This document shows positions 43,704 through 52,786 of a DNA stretch of 64,000 bases, in pieces. The notes below the pieces were generated by a model. The model worked only from the letters and a program-made list of their open reading frames with translations, did not search any database and had not been told where the DNA came from. The DNA comes from Pseudarthrobacter naphthalenicus (GTDB lineage: Bacteria; Actinomycetota; Actinomycetes; Actinomycetales; Micrococcaceae): assembly GCF_029076445.1 (NCBI RefSeq), contig NZ_JARESG010000010.1, positions 1-64,000 on the forward strand, read 5' to 3'. Both the position numbers and the translations under genes were made by a program. Every line of letters begins with the position of its first letter. Position 1 is the stretch's first letter.

Positions 43704-45767
43704 TCAGCTGTGCACCGCCGTCGAATCATCCACAGCCGTTGCTTCAGCGTCTGCACCGGCGAACTGGGACCGGTACAGGCGGTAGTACGCGCCTTCGGCG
43801 GCCAGCAGCTTCTTGTGGTTCCCCTGCTCCACGATCTTGCCGTTCTCCATGACCAGGATGGTGTCGGCGTCGCGGATGGTGGACAGCCGGTGGGCGATCA
43901 CAAAGCTGGTGCGGTCCGTCCGCAGCGCCGCCATGGCCTTCTGGACCAGCACTTCGGTGCGCGTGTCCACTGAACTGGTGGCCTCATCCAGGATGAGCAG
44001 AGACGGGTTGGCCACGAAGGCGCGCGCGATGGTGATGAGCTGTTTCTCGCCGGCGCTGACGTTGTTGCCTTCCTCGTCAATCACCGTGCTGTACCCGTCC
44101 GGCAGGGCGCGGACAAAGCGGTCCACGAAGGTGGCCTTGGCCGCCGCCATGACCTGTTCCTCCGTGGCGTCCAGATTGCCGTAACGGATGTTGTCGTAGA
44201 TTGAGCCGCCGAACAGCCACGCGTCCTGGAGCACCATGCCCACCTTGGAGCGCAGCTCGGAGCGGCTCAGCCTGGTGATGTCCACCCCGTCGAGGGTGAT
44301 GGACCCGGAGTTGAGCTCGTAGAAGCGCATCACCAGGTTCACCAGGGTGGTCTTTCCCGCACCCGTGGGACCCACGATGGCCACGGTGTGGCCGGGCTCT
44401 GCGGTGAAGGACAGATTTTCGATCAGCTTCTTGTCTTCGGTGTAGCTGAACGTGACGTCCCGGAACTCCACGTGGCCGTCGGTCTTGGCCGGCAGGTGAT
44501 CCGTGGCGGTCTCGGCGTCCTGCTCATCGGCGTCGAGGAATTCAAACACCCGCTCGGAGGAGGCAACACCGGACTGCAGCATGTTGGCCATGCCTGCCAT
44601 CTGGCCCAGGGGCTGGGTGAACTCGCGGGAGTACTGGATGAACGCCGTGGCATCACCCAGGGACATCGAGCCTGACGCCACCCGAAGTCCGCCCACCACG
44701 GCGATGCCGACGTAGCTGAGGTAGGAGACGAACTGCATGACCGGGAAGATCATGCCGGAGACGAACTGGGCCCCGAAGCTGGCCTTGTACAGAGCCTCGT
44801 TCCGCTCTTCAAAGCGTTCCAGCATGTCAGCGTCACGGCCGAACACCCGGACCAGGTCGTGACCGGAGAAGGACTCCTCGATCTGACCGTTGAGCTCGCC
44901 CGTATTCTTCCACTGGGCGGCAAAGAGCTTCTGGCTCCGGGAGCCGATCAGCCCGGCGGCCACACCGGAGAGCGGAAGCGCGATCAGGGCGATCAGGGCG
45001 AGCTGCCAGGACACGATGAACATCATGATGACGATGCCGATGACCGTCAGGAGGGAGCTGATCAGCTGCGCGAACGCCTGCTGCAGTGCCTGCTGGACGT
45101 TGTCGACGTCGTTCGTCACACGGGAGAGCACGTCGCCGCGCTGGCGGGTGTCAAAGTAGTTCAGCGGAAGCTTGTTCAGCTTCTTTTCGGTATCGTCACG
45201 GAGCCGGCGGATCACCTTCATCACGATGCGGTTCAGCACGTACCCCTGCAGCCATAGGAAGATGTTGGCCACGAAGTACATGAGCAGCACGATGGCAATC
45301 AGGACGGAGAGTTTCTGGAAGTTGATCCCGGTGCCGGGCACCAGTTCCATCTTCGAGATCATGTCCGCGAAGTTTTCCTGGCCCTGCTGGCGCAGCCCTT
45401 CAACGAACTGTTCCTTGCTCGCACCGGCGGGCAGCTGTTTGCCCACCACGCCGCCGAAGATCACGTCCATGGCCTGGCCGAGGATTTTGGGGGCGATGAC
45501 GTTCAGGACCACCGACACCACCACCAGTGCAACAACGGCGTAGATGCCCATGGCTTCGGGCTTCAGCAGGCCCAGGAGGCGTTTGGCGGAGGGCCAGAAG
45601 TGTTCGGCCTTCTTGGCGGGCATGCCGCCGAACATGTCGCCGTCAGCCTCGGAGGGTTTGAACTCCTCCTCGAAGAATTCGTCGTCCTCCAAGAGGTCCT
45701 CCGGTGTTGCCGCGGATTCAGTCTTTTCGAGGTTCAGGCCGGTGGCGTCTTTCTTGGCGGCGCTCAT
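43704..45767 (-). CDS. Heterodimeric ABC exporter subunit with the canonical catalytic glutamate
   Basis: A 687-residue ABC exporter half: an acidic N-terminal extension (about 1-55, LLEDDEFFEEEFKPSEADGD), six transmembrane helices (about 75-380) and an ATPase domain. ATPase motifs are VGPTGAGKTT, NVSAGEKQ as a variant signature, and LLILDEATSSVD with the catalytic Glu. Its partner has a canonical signature but a degenerate Walker B. This is the asymmetric arrangement known from TM287/288, LmrCD and BmrCD. The ATG at 45767 overlaps the partner stop by 4 bases. Likely substrates are drugs or lipids; not determinable here. Confidence 0.88.
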   Translation of the reverse strand: MSAAKKDATGLNLEKTESAATPEDLLEDDEFFEEEFKPSEADGDMFGGMPAKKAEHFWPSAKRLLGLLKPEAMGIYAVVALVVVSVVLNVIAPKILGQAMDVIFGGVVGKQLPAGASKEQFVEGLRQQGQENFADMISKMELVPGTGINFQKLSVLIAIVLLMYFVANIFLWLQGYVLNRIVMKVIRRLRDDTEKKLNKLPLNYFDTRQRGDVLSRVTNDVDNVQQALQQAFAQLISSLLTVIGIVIMMFIVSWQLALIALIALPLSGVAAGLIGSRSQKLFAAQWKNTGELNGQIEESFSGHDLVRVFGRDADMLERFEERNEALYKASFGAQFVSGMIFPVMQFVSYLSYVGIAVVGGLRVASGSMSLGDATAFIQYSREFTQPLGQMAGMANMLQSGVASSERVFEFLDADEQDAETATDHLPAKTDGHVEFRDVTFSYTEDKKLIENLSFTAEPGHTVAIVGPTGAGKTTLVNLVMRFYELNSGSITLDGVDITRLSRSELRSKVGMVLQDAWLFGGSIYDNIRYGNLDATEEQVMAAAKATFVDRFVRALPDGYSTVIDEEGNNVSAGEKQLITIARAFVANPSLLILDEATSSVDTRTEVLVQKAMAALRTDRTSFVIAHRLSTIRDADTILVMENGKIVEQGNHKKLLAAEGAYYRLYRSQFAGADAEATAVDDSTAVHS

Positions 45768-47497
45768 GCCATTTCCTCCACGCTCAGCTGGGATTCAACA
45801 ATTTCCTGGTAAGTGGGCGAGGTTTCCAGGAGCTCCTCGTGGGTTCCGCGGTCAACGATCCTGCCGTTGTCCAGGACCAGGATCTGGTCCGCGTCCGTGA
45901 TGGTGGTGATGCGCTGGGCCACGATAATGACGGTGGCATCGGCGGTGGTGCGCTTAAGGGCCGCTCGGAGCCGGGCATCCGTAGCCACGTCCAGGGCCGA
46001 GAAGGAGTCGTCAAAAAGGTACACCTTGGGCCGGGTCACCAGGGCCCGGGCAATACATAGCCGCTGCCGCTGGCCGCCGGAGACGTTGGTGCCGCCCTGG
46101 GCGATGCGGGCGTTCAGGCCGTTCTTCTTGGCGCGCACGAAGTCCTCGCCCTGGGCGATCTGCAGCGCGTCCCACAGCTCCTGGTCCGTGGCTTCGGTCT
46201 TGCCGAAACGCAGGTTGTGCTCGATGGTGCCGGAGAAAAGATAGGGCCGCTGCGGGACCATGGCAACGCGTTTGGTGATCTCGGCCCGGTCCAGGTCACT
46301 CACGGGGACACCGTCCAACAGGACCTCACCCTCGGCAATATCGTAGAGGCGCGGGAGCAGCGACAGCAGGGAGGTCTTGCCGGCACCGGTGGAACCAATG
46401 ATGGCCACGGTCTCCCCCGGCCTGGCAGTGAAGCTGATGTTGCTCAGCACGGGCGACTCGGCGCCGGGGTAGGCGAAGGTGACGTTCCGGTACTCCACCA
46501 CGCCCTCGAGGGCGGCGGGTGTTTGCGGACGTTCGGGATCGTGAATGGAGGGTTCGACGTCGAGCACCTCACCGATGCGGTCCGCGCAGACGGAGGCGCG
46601 CGGGATCATCATGGCCATGAACGTGCCCATCATGACGGCCATCAGGATCTGCAGCAGGTACTGAAGGAAGGCGGTCAGGGCGCCCACCTGCATGTCGCCG
46701 GAATCCACGCGCTGGCCGCCGAACCACAGCACCGCGGCCGTGGACAGGTGCAGGATCATGCCGATGGCCGGGAACATCAGGACAAACAGCGCCCCGATCT
46801 TCAGGGAGACATCCGTCAGGTCCTTGTTGGCAACGCCAAACCGGTCCGTCTCGTAGGGTTCGCGGACAAAGGCGCGGACCACCCTGATGCCAATGATCTG
46901 CTCACGCAGCACGGCGTTGATGCGGTCGATCTTCTTCTGCATGGCGCGGAACAGCGGCATCAGCCGGACCACGAGGTAGCCCACCACCACAATCAGCACC
47001 GGCACGGACACCCACACCAGCCAGGACAGGCTGAGGTCCTCGCGCAGTGCCATAATGATGCCGCCGATGCACATGATGGGTGTGGCCACCATGAAGTTCA
47101 GCCCCATCAGCACCAGCATCTGGACCTGCTGGACATCGTTCGTGCCGCGGGTGATGAGGGTGGGGGCGCCGAAGGCGTTCACGTCCTTCGCCGAGAAGCT
47201 GGTGACCTTGCGGAACACGCCGCGGCGGAGGTCCCGGCCCACGGCCATGGCCGTCCTGGAGCCGAAGTAGACCCCGGCAATGGCTGCCACCACCTGGACC
47301 AGGGCCACGAGGAGCATCACGGCCCCGGTGCGCCAAATGAAATCGGTGTCCCCGCGGGAAACGCCTTCGTCAATGATCCGGGCGTTGAGGCTGGGCAGGT
47401 AGAGCGCTGCGATGGTTGACGCCAGTTGGAAAACAACCACGGCCACGATGTACGGCGTATACGGCTTGGAATAGCGCCGTATGAGGGTCAGGAGCAT
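45764..47497 (-). CDS. Heterodimeric ABC exporter subunit with degenerate Walker B
   Basis: A 577-residue exporter half with six transmembrane helices (about 15-310) and an ATPase domain (about 335-575). Walker A is IGSTGAGKTS and the signature VSGGQRQR is canonical, but Walker B reads VYLFDDSFSALD, so Asp replaces the catalytic Glu. It forms the degenerate half-site of an asymmetric exporter with the downstream gene. The ATG at 47497 is preferred because AAGGA lies about 9 bases upstream; a GTG two codons earlier is too close. First gene of the operon with the second ABC half and thioesterase. Confidence 0.87.
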   Translation of the reverse strand: MLLTLIRRYSKPYTPYIVAVVVFQLASTIAALYLPSLNARIIDEGVSRGDTDFIWRTGAVMLLVALVQVVAAIAGVYFGSRTAMAVGRDLRRGVFRKVTSFSAKDVNAFGAPTLITRGTNDVQQVQMLVLMGLNFMVATPIMCIGGIIMALREDLSLSWLVWVSVPVLIVVVGYLVVRLMPLFRAMQKKIDRINAVLREQIIGIRVVRAFVREPYETDRFGVANKDLTDVSLKIGALFVLMFPAIGMILHLSTAAVLWFGGQRVDSGDMQVGALTAFLQYLLQILMAVMMGTFMAMMIPRASVCADRIGEVLDVEPSIHDPERPQTPAALEGVVEYRNVTFAYPGAESPVLSNISFTARPGETVAIIGSTGAGKTSLLSLLPRLYDIAEGEVLLDGVPVSDLDRAEITKRVAMVPQRPYLFSGTIEHNLRFGKTEATDQELWDALQIAQGEDFVRAKKNGLNARIAQGGTNVSGGQRQRLCIARALVTRPKVYLFDDSFSALDVATDARLRAALKRTTADATVIIVAQRITTITDADQILVLDNGRIVDRGTHEELLETSPTYQEIVESQLSVEEMA

Positions 47498-47678
47498 GCC
47501 CACGGGTCCTTAGGGAGAGAGCGCGAAATGATTGGATAAGTCTTAGCAGCAGAGGCCGACATTATTAGCCTACCTACTGTACAAAATCCGTTGTCAGGCC
47601 GATATACGCCGGGGCAGAATCATCCCCGGGGCGTACGGGAGCCGGTGATCCGCCGCGAACAGGCAGTTCCGGTGCAGG
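47498..47678. other. Intergenic region between ABC exporter and DHA2 pump
   Basis: About 180 bases upstream of the leftward ABC operon and downstream of the leftward DHA2 gene. It contains a moderately AT-rich stretch (47535-47595) where the ABC promoter presumably lies. The core GTAGGCTAA-like string is too degenerate to call an iron-regulator box. No convincing terminator is seen for the DHA2 gene. Confidence 0.35.
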
Positions 47679-49313
47679 TCAGCGACGGGCGGACGCAAGG
47701 CCCGCCGTCGAACGCTCGCCGTCAGCGTTCGGTTGGCCGTCGGGGTTGCTTTCAGCCACGGTGCCGGGCCTGGGGTCCGGCTGGATGTCCACCGTGCGCC
47801 GCAGCGGGCGTTCCTTGATGAACAGCACTGAGATCAGCGCCACCACGGCCACCACGGCGGAGATCAGGAAGACCTCTGCAGTGGCATCACCGTACGCGGC
47901 GCGCATGATCTCGCGGACAGGTGCGGGCATGTCCACCAGGTCCAGCGAGGCTCCGGCCGAGCCGCCGGTCACGGGGATGCCGGCCGCGGCCAGGCCCTCC
48001 TTGGCGAGCTGGGTGACCCGGTTGCTGAGCACGGCGCCGAGGACGGCGACGCCGATGGCCCCGCCTACCGAGCGGAAGAAGGCCACGGACGCGCTGGCTG
48101 TGCCGATGTCCGAGGCCCGGACGGTGTTCTGGACGGCCAGCACCAGGTTCTGCATCAGCATGCCCAGGCCCACGCCCAGGATGGCGGTGAAGATTCCGGC
48201 CTGCCAGAGCTCCGTGGTGTGGTCCATGGTGCCGGCGAGGCCCAGGCCGCCGATCAGCAGGATGGAACCGCCGATCAGGTAGCCCTTCCATTTACCGGTG
48301 CGGCTGATCAGCAGGCCGGACACAACGGAGCCTGTCAGGTTGCCGGCAATCATCGGCAGGGTCAGGAGCCCGGCTTCGGTGGGTGTGGCACCGCGCGCCA
48401 CCTGGAAGTACTGGCCCAGGAAGGTGGTGGAGCCGAACATCGCAATGCCCACCGCCACGGAGGCGAGGATGGCCAGGGCGGTGGTGCGCTCGGAGATGAT
48501 CTTCAGCGGAATGATGGGCTGTTCCACCTTGGATTCCACAAGCACCAGCAGGGCCAGCAGCACCAGGCCACCGCCCACCATGGCGGCGGACTGCCAGGAG
48601 ACCCAGTCGTAATAGGCGGGGTTGCCGGCGAAGGAAACCCAGATCAGCAGGAGGCTCACACCGGAGGTCAGCAGGATGGAGCCGAGCCAGTCGATCTTGG
48701 CAGGGCGCCTGACGTGCTGGATCTTGAGGGTCAGCTGCAGGAGGATGAGGGCGACGACGGCGAGCGGCACGCAGACGAAGAAGGTCCAGCGCCAGCCCAG
48801 CGGGCTGTCCACGATGAATCCGCCGAGCAGCGGGCCACCGGCGGTGCCGACGGCCATCACGCCGCCCATGTAGCCGGAGTATTTGCCGCGGTCCCGCGGC
48901 GGGATCATGGTGCCGATGATGGCCTGCGCCAGGGCAGTGAGCCCGCCCATGGCAACACCCTGGATAACGCGGGCGGTGAGCAGCAGCGGGATGGTTTCGG
49001 AGAGGCCGGCCATCACGGAACCGGCCACAAAGATGACGATGCTCAGCTGGACCAGGATCTTTTTGTTGAAGAGGTCCGCCAGCTTGCCCCAGATGGGGGT
49101 GGTGACGGCGTTGGCCAGGAGGGCGGCGGTGATGACCCAGGCGAAGTCGGTCTGGGTGCCGTGCAGGTCGGACATGATGGTGGGCAGCGCGTTGGCCACG
49201 ATGGTGCTGCTGAGGATGGCGGTGAAGAACGCAGCGAGGAGCCCGGTCAGGGCTTCCATGATCTGGCGGTGGGTCATCGCCAAGGGTGGCGCGGCGGGTG
49301 GTTGGCTCGACAT
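47679..49313 (-). CDS. DHA2-family (14-TM) multidrug MFS pump
   Basis: A 544-residue drug:proton antiporter of the EmrB/QacA type, with about 14 hydrophobic segments. Motifs are LSSTIVANALPTIMSDLHG in helix 1 with the family's substrate-binding region, WGKLADLFNKKI between helices 2 and 3, and RVIQGVAMGGLTALAQAII in helix 4. A hydrophilic C-terminal tail of about 45 residues is present. ATG 49313 has AAGGA 6-10 bases upstream. It lies 10 bases downstream of a MarR regulator gene in the same direction, so it is probably repressed by that protein until an inducer binds. Confidence 0.9.
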   Translation of the reverse strand: MSSQPPAAPPLAMTHRQIMEALTGLLAAFFTAILSSTIVANALPTIMSDLHGTQTDFAWVITAALLANAVTTPIWGKLADLFNKKILVQLSIVIFVAGSVMAGLSETIPLLLTARVIQGVAMGGLTALAQAIIGTMIPPRDRGKYSGYMGGVMAVGTAGGPLLGGFIVDSPLGWRWTFFVCVPLAVVALILLQLTLKIQHVRRPAKIDWLGSILLTSGVSLLLIWVSFAGNPAYYDWVSWQSAAMVGGGLVLLALLVLVESKVEQPIIPLKIISERTTALAILASVAVGIAMFGSTTFLGQYFQVARGATPTEAGLLTLPMIAGNLTGSVVSGLLISRTGKWKGYLIGGSILLIGGLGLAGTMDHTTELWQAGIFTAILGVGLGMLMQNLVLAVQNTVRASDIGTASASVAFFRSVGGAIGVAVLGAVLSNRVTQLAKEGLAAAGIPVTGGSAGASLDLVDMPAPVREIMRAAYGDATAEVFLISAVVAVVALISVLFIKERPLRRTVDIQPDPRPGTVAESNPDGQPNADGERSTAGLASARR

Positions 49314-49323
49314 AAGAGTCCTT

Positions 49324-49800
49324 CTAGGGGGTCGGTGTGGTGATGGGACCGGCCGCCGTTGCCCGGGCTGATTGTTTGATTGCCTCGGAAAGCCGGGACA
49401 GGACCCGCGCGGTGTCTTCGGCGTCCTCCTGGCTCCAGTTGCTGAGGTAGCCCTGCAGGGTGGCCGTGCGCTGCTCCTCGATCTGACGGAGCTTCTCCAC
49501 GCCTGCCTGGGAGAGGGCAACCAACTGGGCGCGCCCGTCGGACGGGTCCTGCCGCCGGACAACGTACCCCTGCTCTTCGAGGTCCGCGATGTGCCGGCTG
49601 AGGACGGGGGCCGATACGCCCAGGCGCTCCGCAAGGTGCGTGGCGCGGGATTCCCCCTCCCCCACATACCGAAGCACACCCTGAAGCGCCACACCGGTGT
49701 CCTGCCCGCGGAAGCTCGCCGACGCGACGCATCGGACCACCCGCTGCAGATCGAAGATGCGGTAGACCAGATCCGCTGCGGTGTCCGGCGCGACTGCCAT
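49324..49800 (-). CDS. MarR-family transcriptional regulator of the DHA2 pump
   Basis: A 158-residue winged-helix regulator. The DNA-binding helix region is RATHLAERLGVSAPVLSRHI (about 52-71), followed by the wing DLEEQGYVVRRQDPSDGRAQ, with dimerising helices at both ends. It heads a two-gene operon with the DHA2 pump. A palindrome at 49817-49835 overlaps the predicted -10 box of its own promoter, fitting autorepression relieved by a small lipophilic ligand. Confidence 0.9.
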   Translation of the reverse strand: MAVAPDTAADLVYRIFDLQRVVRCVASASFRGQDTGVALQGVLRYVGEGESRATHLAERLGVSAPVLSRHIADLEEQGYVVRRQDPSDGRAQLVALSQAGVEKLRQIEEQRTATLQGYLSNWSQEDAEDTARVLSRLSEAIKQSARATAAGPITTPTP

Positions 49801-49816
49801 GATGAATTACTCCTCA

Positions 49817-49839
49817 GTTGTTTGCCTCAAGCAACTATA
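49817..49839 (-). promoter_or_regulatory. MarR operator and -10 box
   Basis: GTTGTTTG-CCT-CAAGCAAC (49817-49835) is an inverted repeat with 7 of 8 pairs matching. On the leftward strand TATAGT (49839-49834) is a -10 box overlapping the repeat, and TTCCCA stands 17 bases further upstream as a weak -35. A bound MarR dimer would occlude the promoter. Confidence 0.5.
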
Positions 49840-49883
49840 TCGCTAAATGGTTACTTTGGGAAACTAATACGAGGAGGCGACCT

Positions 49884-51620
49884 TTAGATGCCCAGGTGCG
49901 TGGGCGCGAACATTTTGAGGAGCGTTTCGACGACGACGACGTTCGGCCCGTCAGCCGCGAATCCCGCCTTGAGCGCGTCCCCCACATCCTCAGGGGCCAC
50001 CCGGGTGGCCGGCACACCGAACGCTTCGGCGAGCTTGACGAAGTCCGGGCGGGCGAGCTCGGTGGCCGTGGCCTTGCCAAAGGCGCCCACCATGTATTCG
50101 CGCAGGATGCCGTAGCCGCCGTCGTCAACAATGAGCCAGGTGACCGGGACGTTGTGCTGTTTGGCGGTGGCGAGTTCGGCGATGGAGTACATGGAGGACC
50201 CGTCACCGGAGACGGCGAGGACCCGTCCGGGCCGGCCCAGCGTTTCAAGGCCTACCGCGCCGCCGATGGCTGCCGGGAAGCCATAGCCGAGGCCGCCTGC
50301 TCCCTGGGCGGAGTGGAACTGGCCTTCCCTGGCATCCCAGCAGCTCCAGCCCCAATAGGCGGCGATGGTCATGTCCCAAAAGGTTTGCATATCGCCGGGC
50401 ACGGCCTCGCGGATATCCGCCATGAACTTCAGTTCCTTGGCCAGATCCTGTGATTCCAGCCGGGCGCGCACCTTCGCGAGGGACTCCTGGACCAACGTTT
50501 CGGGGGCGACGCCATGCCAGCTGCGGACTGTTTCGGCCGCGCTGCTTCCGGCGGCGCCGCTGCGGACCGGTGCCGCCAGGGCTTCGTCGAGGGCGGCGAG
50601 CGCCTGGCCGGCGTCAGCCCGGATACCCAGGCCGGGGCGGTTCGATTCGAGGACGCGCGGTTCGGCGTCGATCTGGATGATCCGCCCGCGGGGTTCGAAC
50701 GTGAAGTAGTTGGAGGTGACCTCGCCCAGGGAGGAGCCGATCACGATCAGGACATCGGCATCCTCCAGCACGTCGGTCATGTGCCGGTCCTCGATCCAGG
50801 ACTGCAGCGACAGCTCATGGTTCCAGGGGAACGCGCCGTTGCCGCCGGGAGTACAGATCACCGGTGCCCGCAACTTTTCGGCAATCGACAGCAGGGACTT
50901 CTCCGCCCGGCCCCGCCGGGTGCCCCCGCCCGCGATGATGGCGGGGCGTTCCGCCGTCGAGAGCCACCTCACGGCTTCGCGGATCAGCTCCACCCGGGGA
51001 GGGTTGTCCGCGGCTTCGGCCAGCGCATCCTCCACCGGGGGGACCATGATGGGATCCAGCAGCACGTTCTGCGGGATTTCCAGCCACACCGGGCCCTGCG
51101 GCGAGGAGATCGCCTCGGTCCAGGCGTCCTGGATGGCCGAGGGGATGCCGGAGGCGTGCTGGATCAGGCGCTGGCTCTTGGTGACGTTCGCGGCTGAGGC
51201 CTTCTGGTCATCGAGCTGGTGGAGCATGCCCTTGCGGCGGGCCCCCAGGCCGTCGAGCGGGATCTGGCTGGCCACCACCACCATGGGCACGCCGGTTGCG
51301 TAGGCCTCCTGCAGCCCGGCCAGGGACGTGAGCGCGCCCGGTCCGGTGGACAGGAACAGCACCCCCACCTCCCCCGTGGCACGGGCGTAGCCGTCCGCGG
51401 CGAAAGCCGAGTTGTTCTCCACCCGGGAGGACACAAAATGCAGGTTGCCGCGGCCCATCGCGTCGAACAGGCCCAGCGCGTGCTGGCCCGGGATGCCGAA
51501 GACTGTCTTCGCGCCGAGGGCTTCGAGGGTCTCGACCACGAGGTCCCCGCCGTTGCGCTGGCCGGTGCTGCCTGCTGCCGGGGAGGCGGCAGCATGCGTG
51601 CCGGCGTCGAATTCAGTCAT
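49884..51620 (-). CDS. TPP-dependent decarboxylase, probable 2-ketoarginine decarboxylase (AruI-like)
   Basis: A 578-residue acetolactate-synthase-fold enzyme. The activating Glu68 lies in SSRVENNSAFAADGYARA. The TPP-binding motif begins GDGSSMYS at 472 and ends VDDGGYG, with Asp499-Asp500 where most relatives have Asn-Asn. The gene starts directly after the ureohydrolase stop with AAAGGAG six bases before ATG. A TPP decarboxylase next to a guanidino-group ureohydrolase fits the arginine transaminase pathway: 5-guanidino-2-oxopentanoate to 4-guanidinobutyraldehyde, later hydrolysed to GABA and urea. A true acetolactate synthase is less likely because no small subunit is nearby. Inference. Confidence 0.75.
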   Translation of the reverse strand: MTEFDAGTHAAASPAAGSTGQRNGGDLVVETLEALGAKTVFGIPGQHALGLFDAMGRGNLHFVSSRVENNSAFAADGYARATGEVGVLFLSTGPGALTSLAGLQEAYATGVPMVVVASQIPLDGLGARRKGMLHQLDDQKASAANVTKSQRLIQHASGIPSAIQDAWTEAISSPQGPVWLEIPQNVLLDPIMVPPVEDALAEAADNPPRVELIREAVRWLSTAERPAIIAGGGTRRGRAEKSLLSIAEKLRAPVICTPGGNGAFPWNHELSLQSWIEDRHMTDVLEDADVLIVIGSSLGEVTSNYFTFEPRGRIIQIDAEPRVLESNRPGLGIRADAGQALAALDEALAAPVRSGAAGSSAAETVRSWHGVAPETLVQESLAKVRARLESQDLAKELKFMADIREAVPGDMQTFWDMTIAAYWGWSCWDAREGQFHSAQGAGGLGYGFPAAIGGAVGLETLGRPGRVLAVSGDGSSMYSIAELATAKQHNVPVTWLIVDDGGYGILREYMVGAFGKATATELARPDFVKLAEAFGVPATRVAPEDVGDALKAGFAADGPNVVVVETLLKMFAPTHLGI

Positions 51621-52688
51621 CTAGGGCTCCTTTGTAACGGCGGCGAAGCCGGCGAGTTGGTGCGGTTCCCGGCCGAGGGCCTGGGCAGCGTAGCCGTTGG
51701 CGGCGCCGAAACGCCCGCCGTCCACGGCATTGTCCGCCATGAGGGTGATCAGCTCGTAGGCCACGTGGCTCGCGGCCACGCCGGTGATTTCGGCGTGGTC
51801 GTAGGCGGGGGCCACTTCGACGACGTCGGCGCCCACCAGGTTCAGGCCGCGGAGCCCGCGGATGATTTCCAGGAGTTCACGGCTGGTGATGCCGCCCGCC
51901 TCGGGGGTTCCGGTGCCGGGGGCGTGCGCAGGATCCAGGACATCGATGTCCACGGAGATGTACAACGGCCTGCTGCCGATGCGGTCGCGGACCTTGGCCA
52001 CCGTCTCCAGGACGCCCTGGTAGTAGACGTCGGCCGAAGTGACGATGCCGAAACCGAAGCGGTGGTCGTCGTCGAGATCCTTCTTGCCGTAGAGCGGGCC
52101 GCGCGTGCCGATGTGGCTGATGGCTTCGGTGTCCAGAATGCCTTCTTCAACGGCCCGGCGGAACGGCGTTCCGTGCGTATATTCCGCGCCGAAGTAGGTG
52201 TCCCAGGTGTCAAGGTGCGCGTCAAAGTGCAGCATGGCCACCGGCCCGCCTGCGCGTTCGGCTGCGGCGCGGAGAAGCGGCAGCGCGATGGTGTGATCCC
52301 CGCCGAGGGTCACCAGTTTGCTTCCGGCAGCCGTGAGGTCCAGGGCGTTCCGCTGGATGGTTTCGATGGCTTCGTTGATGTTGAACGGGTTGACGGCCAT
52401 GTCGCCGGCGTCGGCCACCTGCACGTTTTCGAACGGGCTGACATCCCAGGCGGGGTTGTAGGGACGCAGCAGGCGGCTGGCTTCCCGGACATGGTTGGCG
52501 CCGAAGCGCGCGCCGGGCCGGTACGAGACGCCCGAGTCGAAGGGGACGCCCACCACCGTGACATCGGCCTTGGCCACCTGGTCCAGGCGCGGCAGCCGGG
52601 CGTACGTGGCGGCTCCGGCGTAGCGCGGGATGCGGGCGGAATCGATGGGGCCGAGGTTCCCGTTGGCTTCGATGCGCAGTTCTTCCAC
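51621..52688 (-). CDS. Ureohydrolase (agmatinase or guanidinobutyrase)
   Basis: A 355-residue arginase-superfamily enzyme that hydrolyses a guanidino group to urea and an amine, using two Mn ions. Metal ligands are visible in GGDHTI (His132), [10 protein letters not shown] (Asp156, His158, Asp160) and [23 protein letters not shown] at 52688 is chosen because AAGGAG lies 9 bases upstream; the frame is open to a TTG at 52706 without such a site. Length and context favour guanidinobutyrase, a family known in Arthrobacter, over agmatinase, but motifs alone do not separate them. It lies between the XRE-cupin regulator and TPP decarboxylase. Confidence 0.85.
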   Translation of the reverse strand: MEELRIEANGNLGPIDSARIPRYAGAATYARLPRLDQVAKADVTVVGVPFDSGVSYRPGARFGANHVREASRLLRPYNPAWDVSPFENVQVADAGDMAVNPFNINEAIETIQRNALDLTAAGSKLVTLGGDHTIALPLLRAAAERAGGPVAMLHFDAHLDTWDTYFGAEYTHGTPFRRAVEEGILDTEAISHIGTRGPLYGKKDLDDDHRFGFGIVTSADVYYQGVLETVAKVRDRIGSRPLYISVDIDVLDPAHAPGTGTPEAGGITSRELLEIIRGLRGLNLVGADVVEVAPAYDHAEITGVAASHVAYELITLMADNAVDGGRFGAANGYAAQALGREPHQLAGFAAVTKEP

Positions 52689-52786
52689 GGCGGGCCTCTC
52701 CTTCAAGAAATGCTGTTTGATGTGTGACTGCCATCATAGACCCGGGTTGACCTATGCGCATCAAATGTTTACAGCTGCCCGTCCTG

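Noticed and set aside
47540..47595. IdeR/DtxR iron box upstream of the ABC exporter
   Set aside because: Only the central TAGGCTAA matches the consensus and the flanks do not form the required palindrome.
49884..51620. Acetolactate synthase of branched-chain amino acid synthesis
   Set aside because: No regulatory subunit or ilv genes nearby. The ureohydrolase and PuuR-like regulator point to guanidino-compound catabolism.
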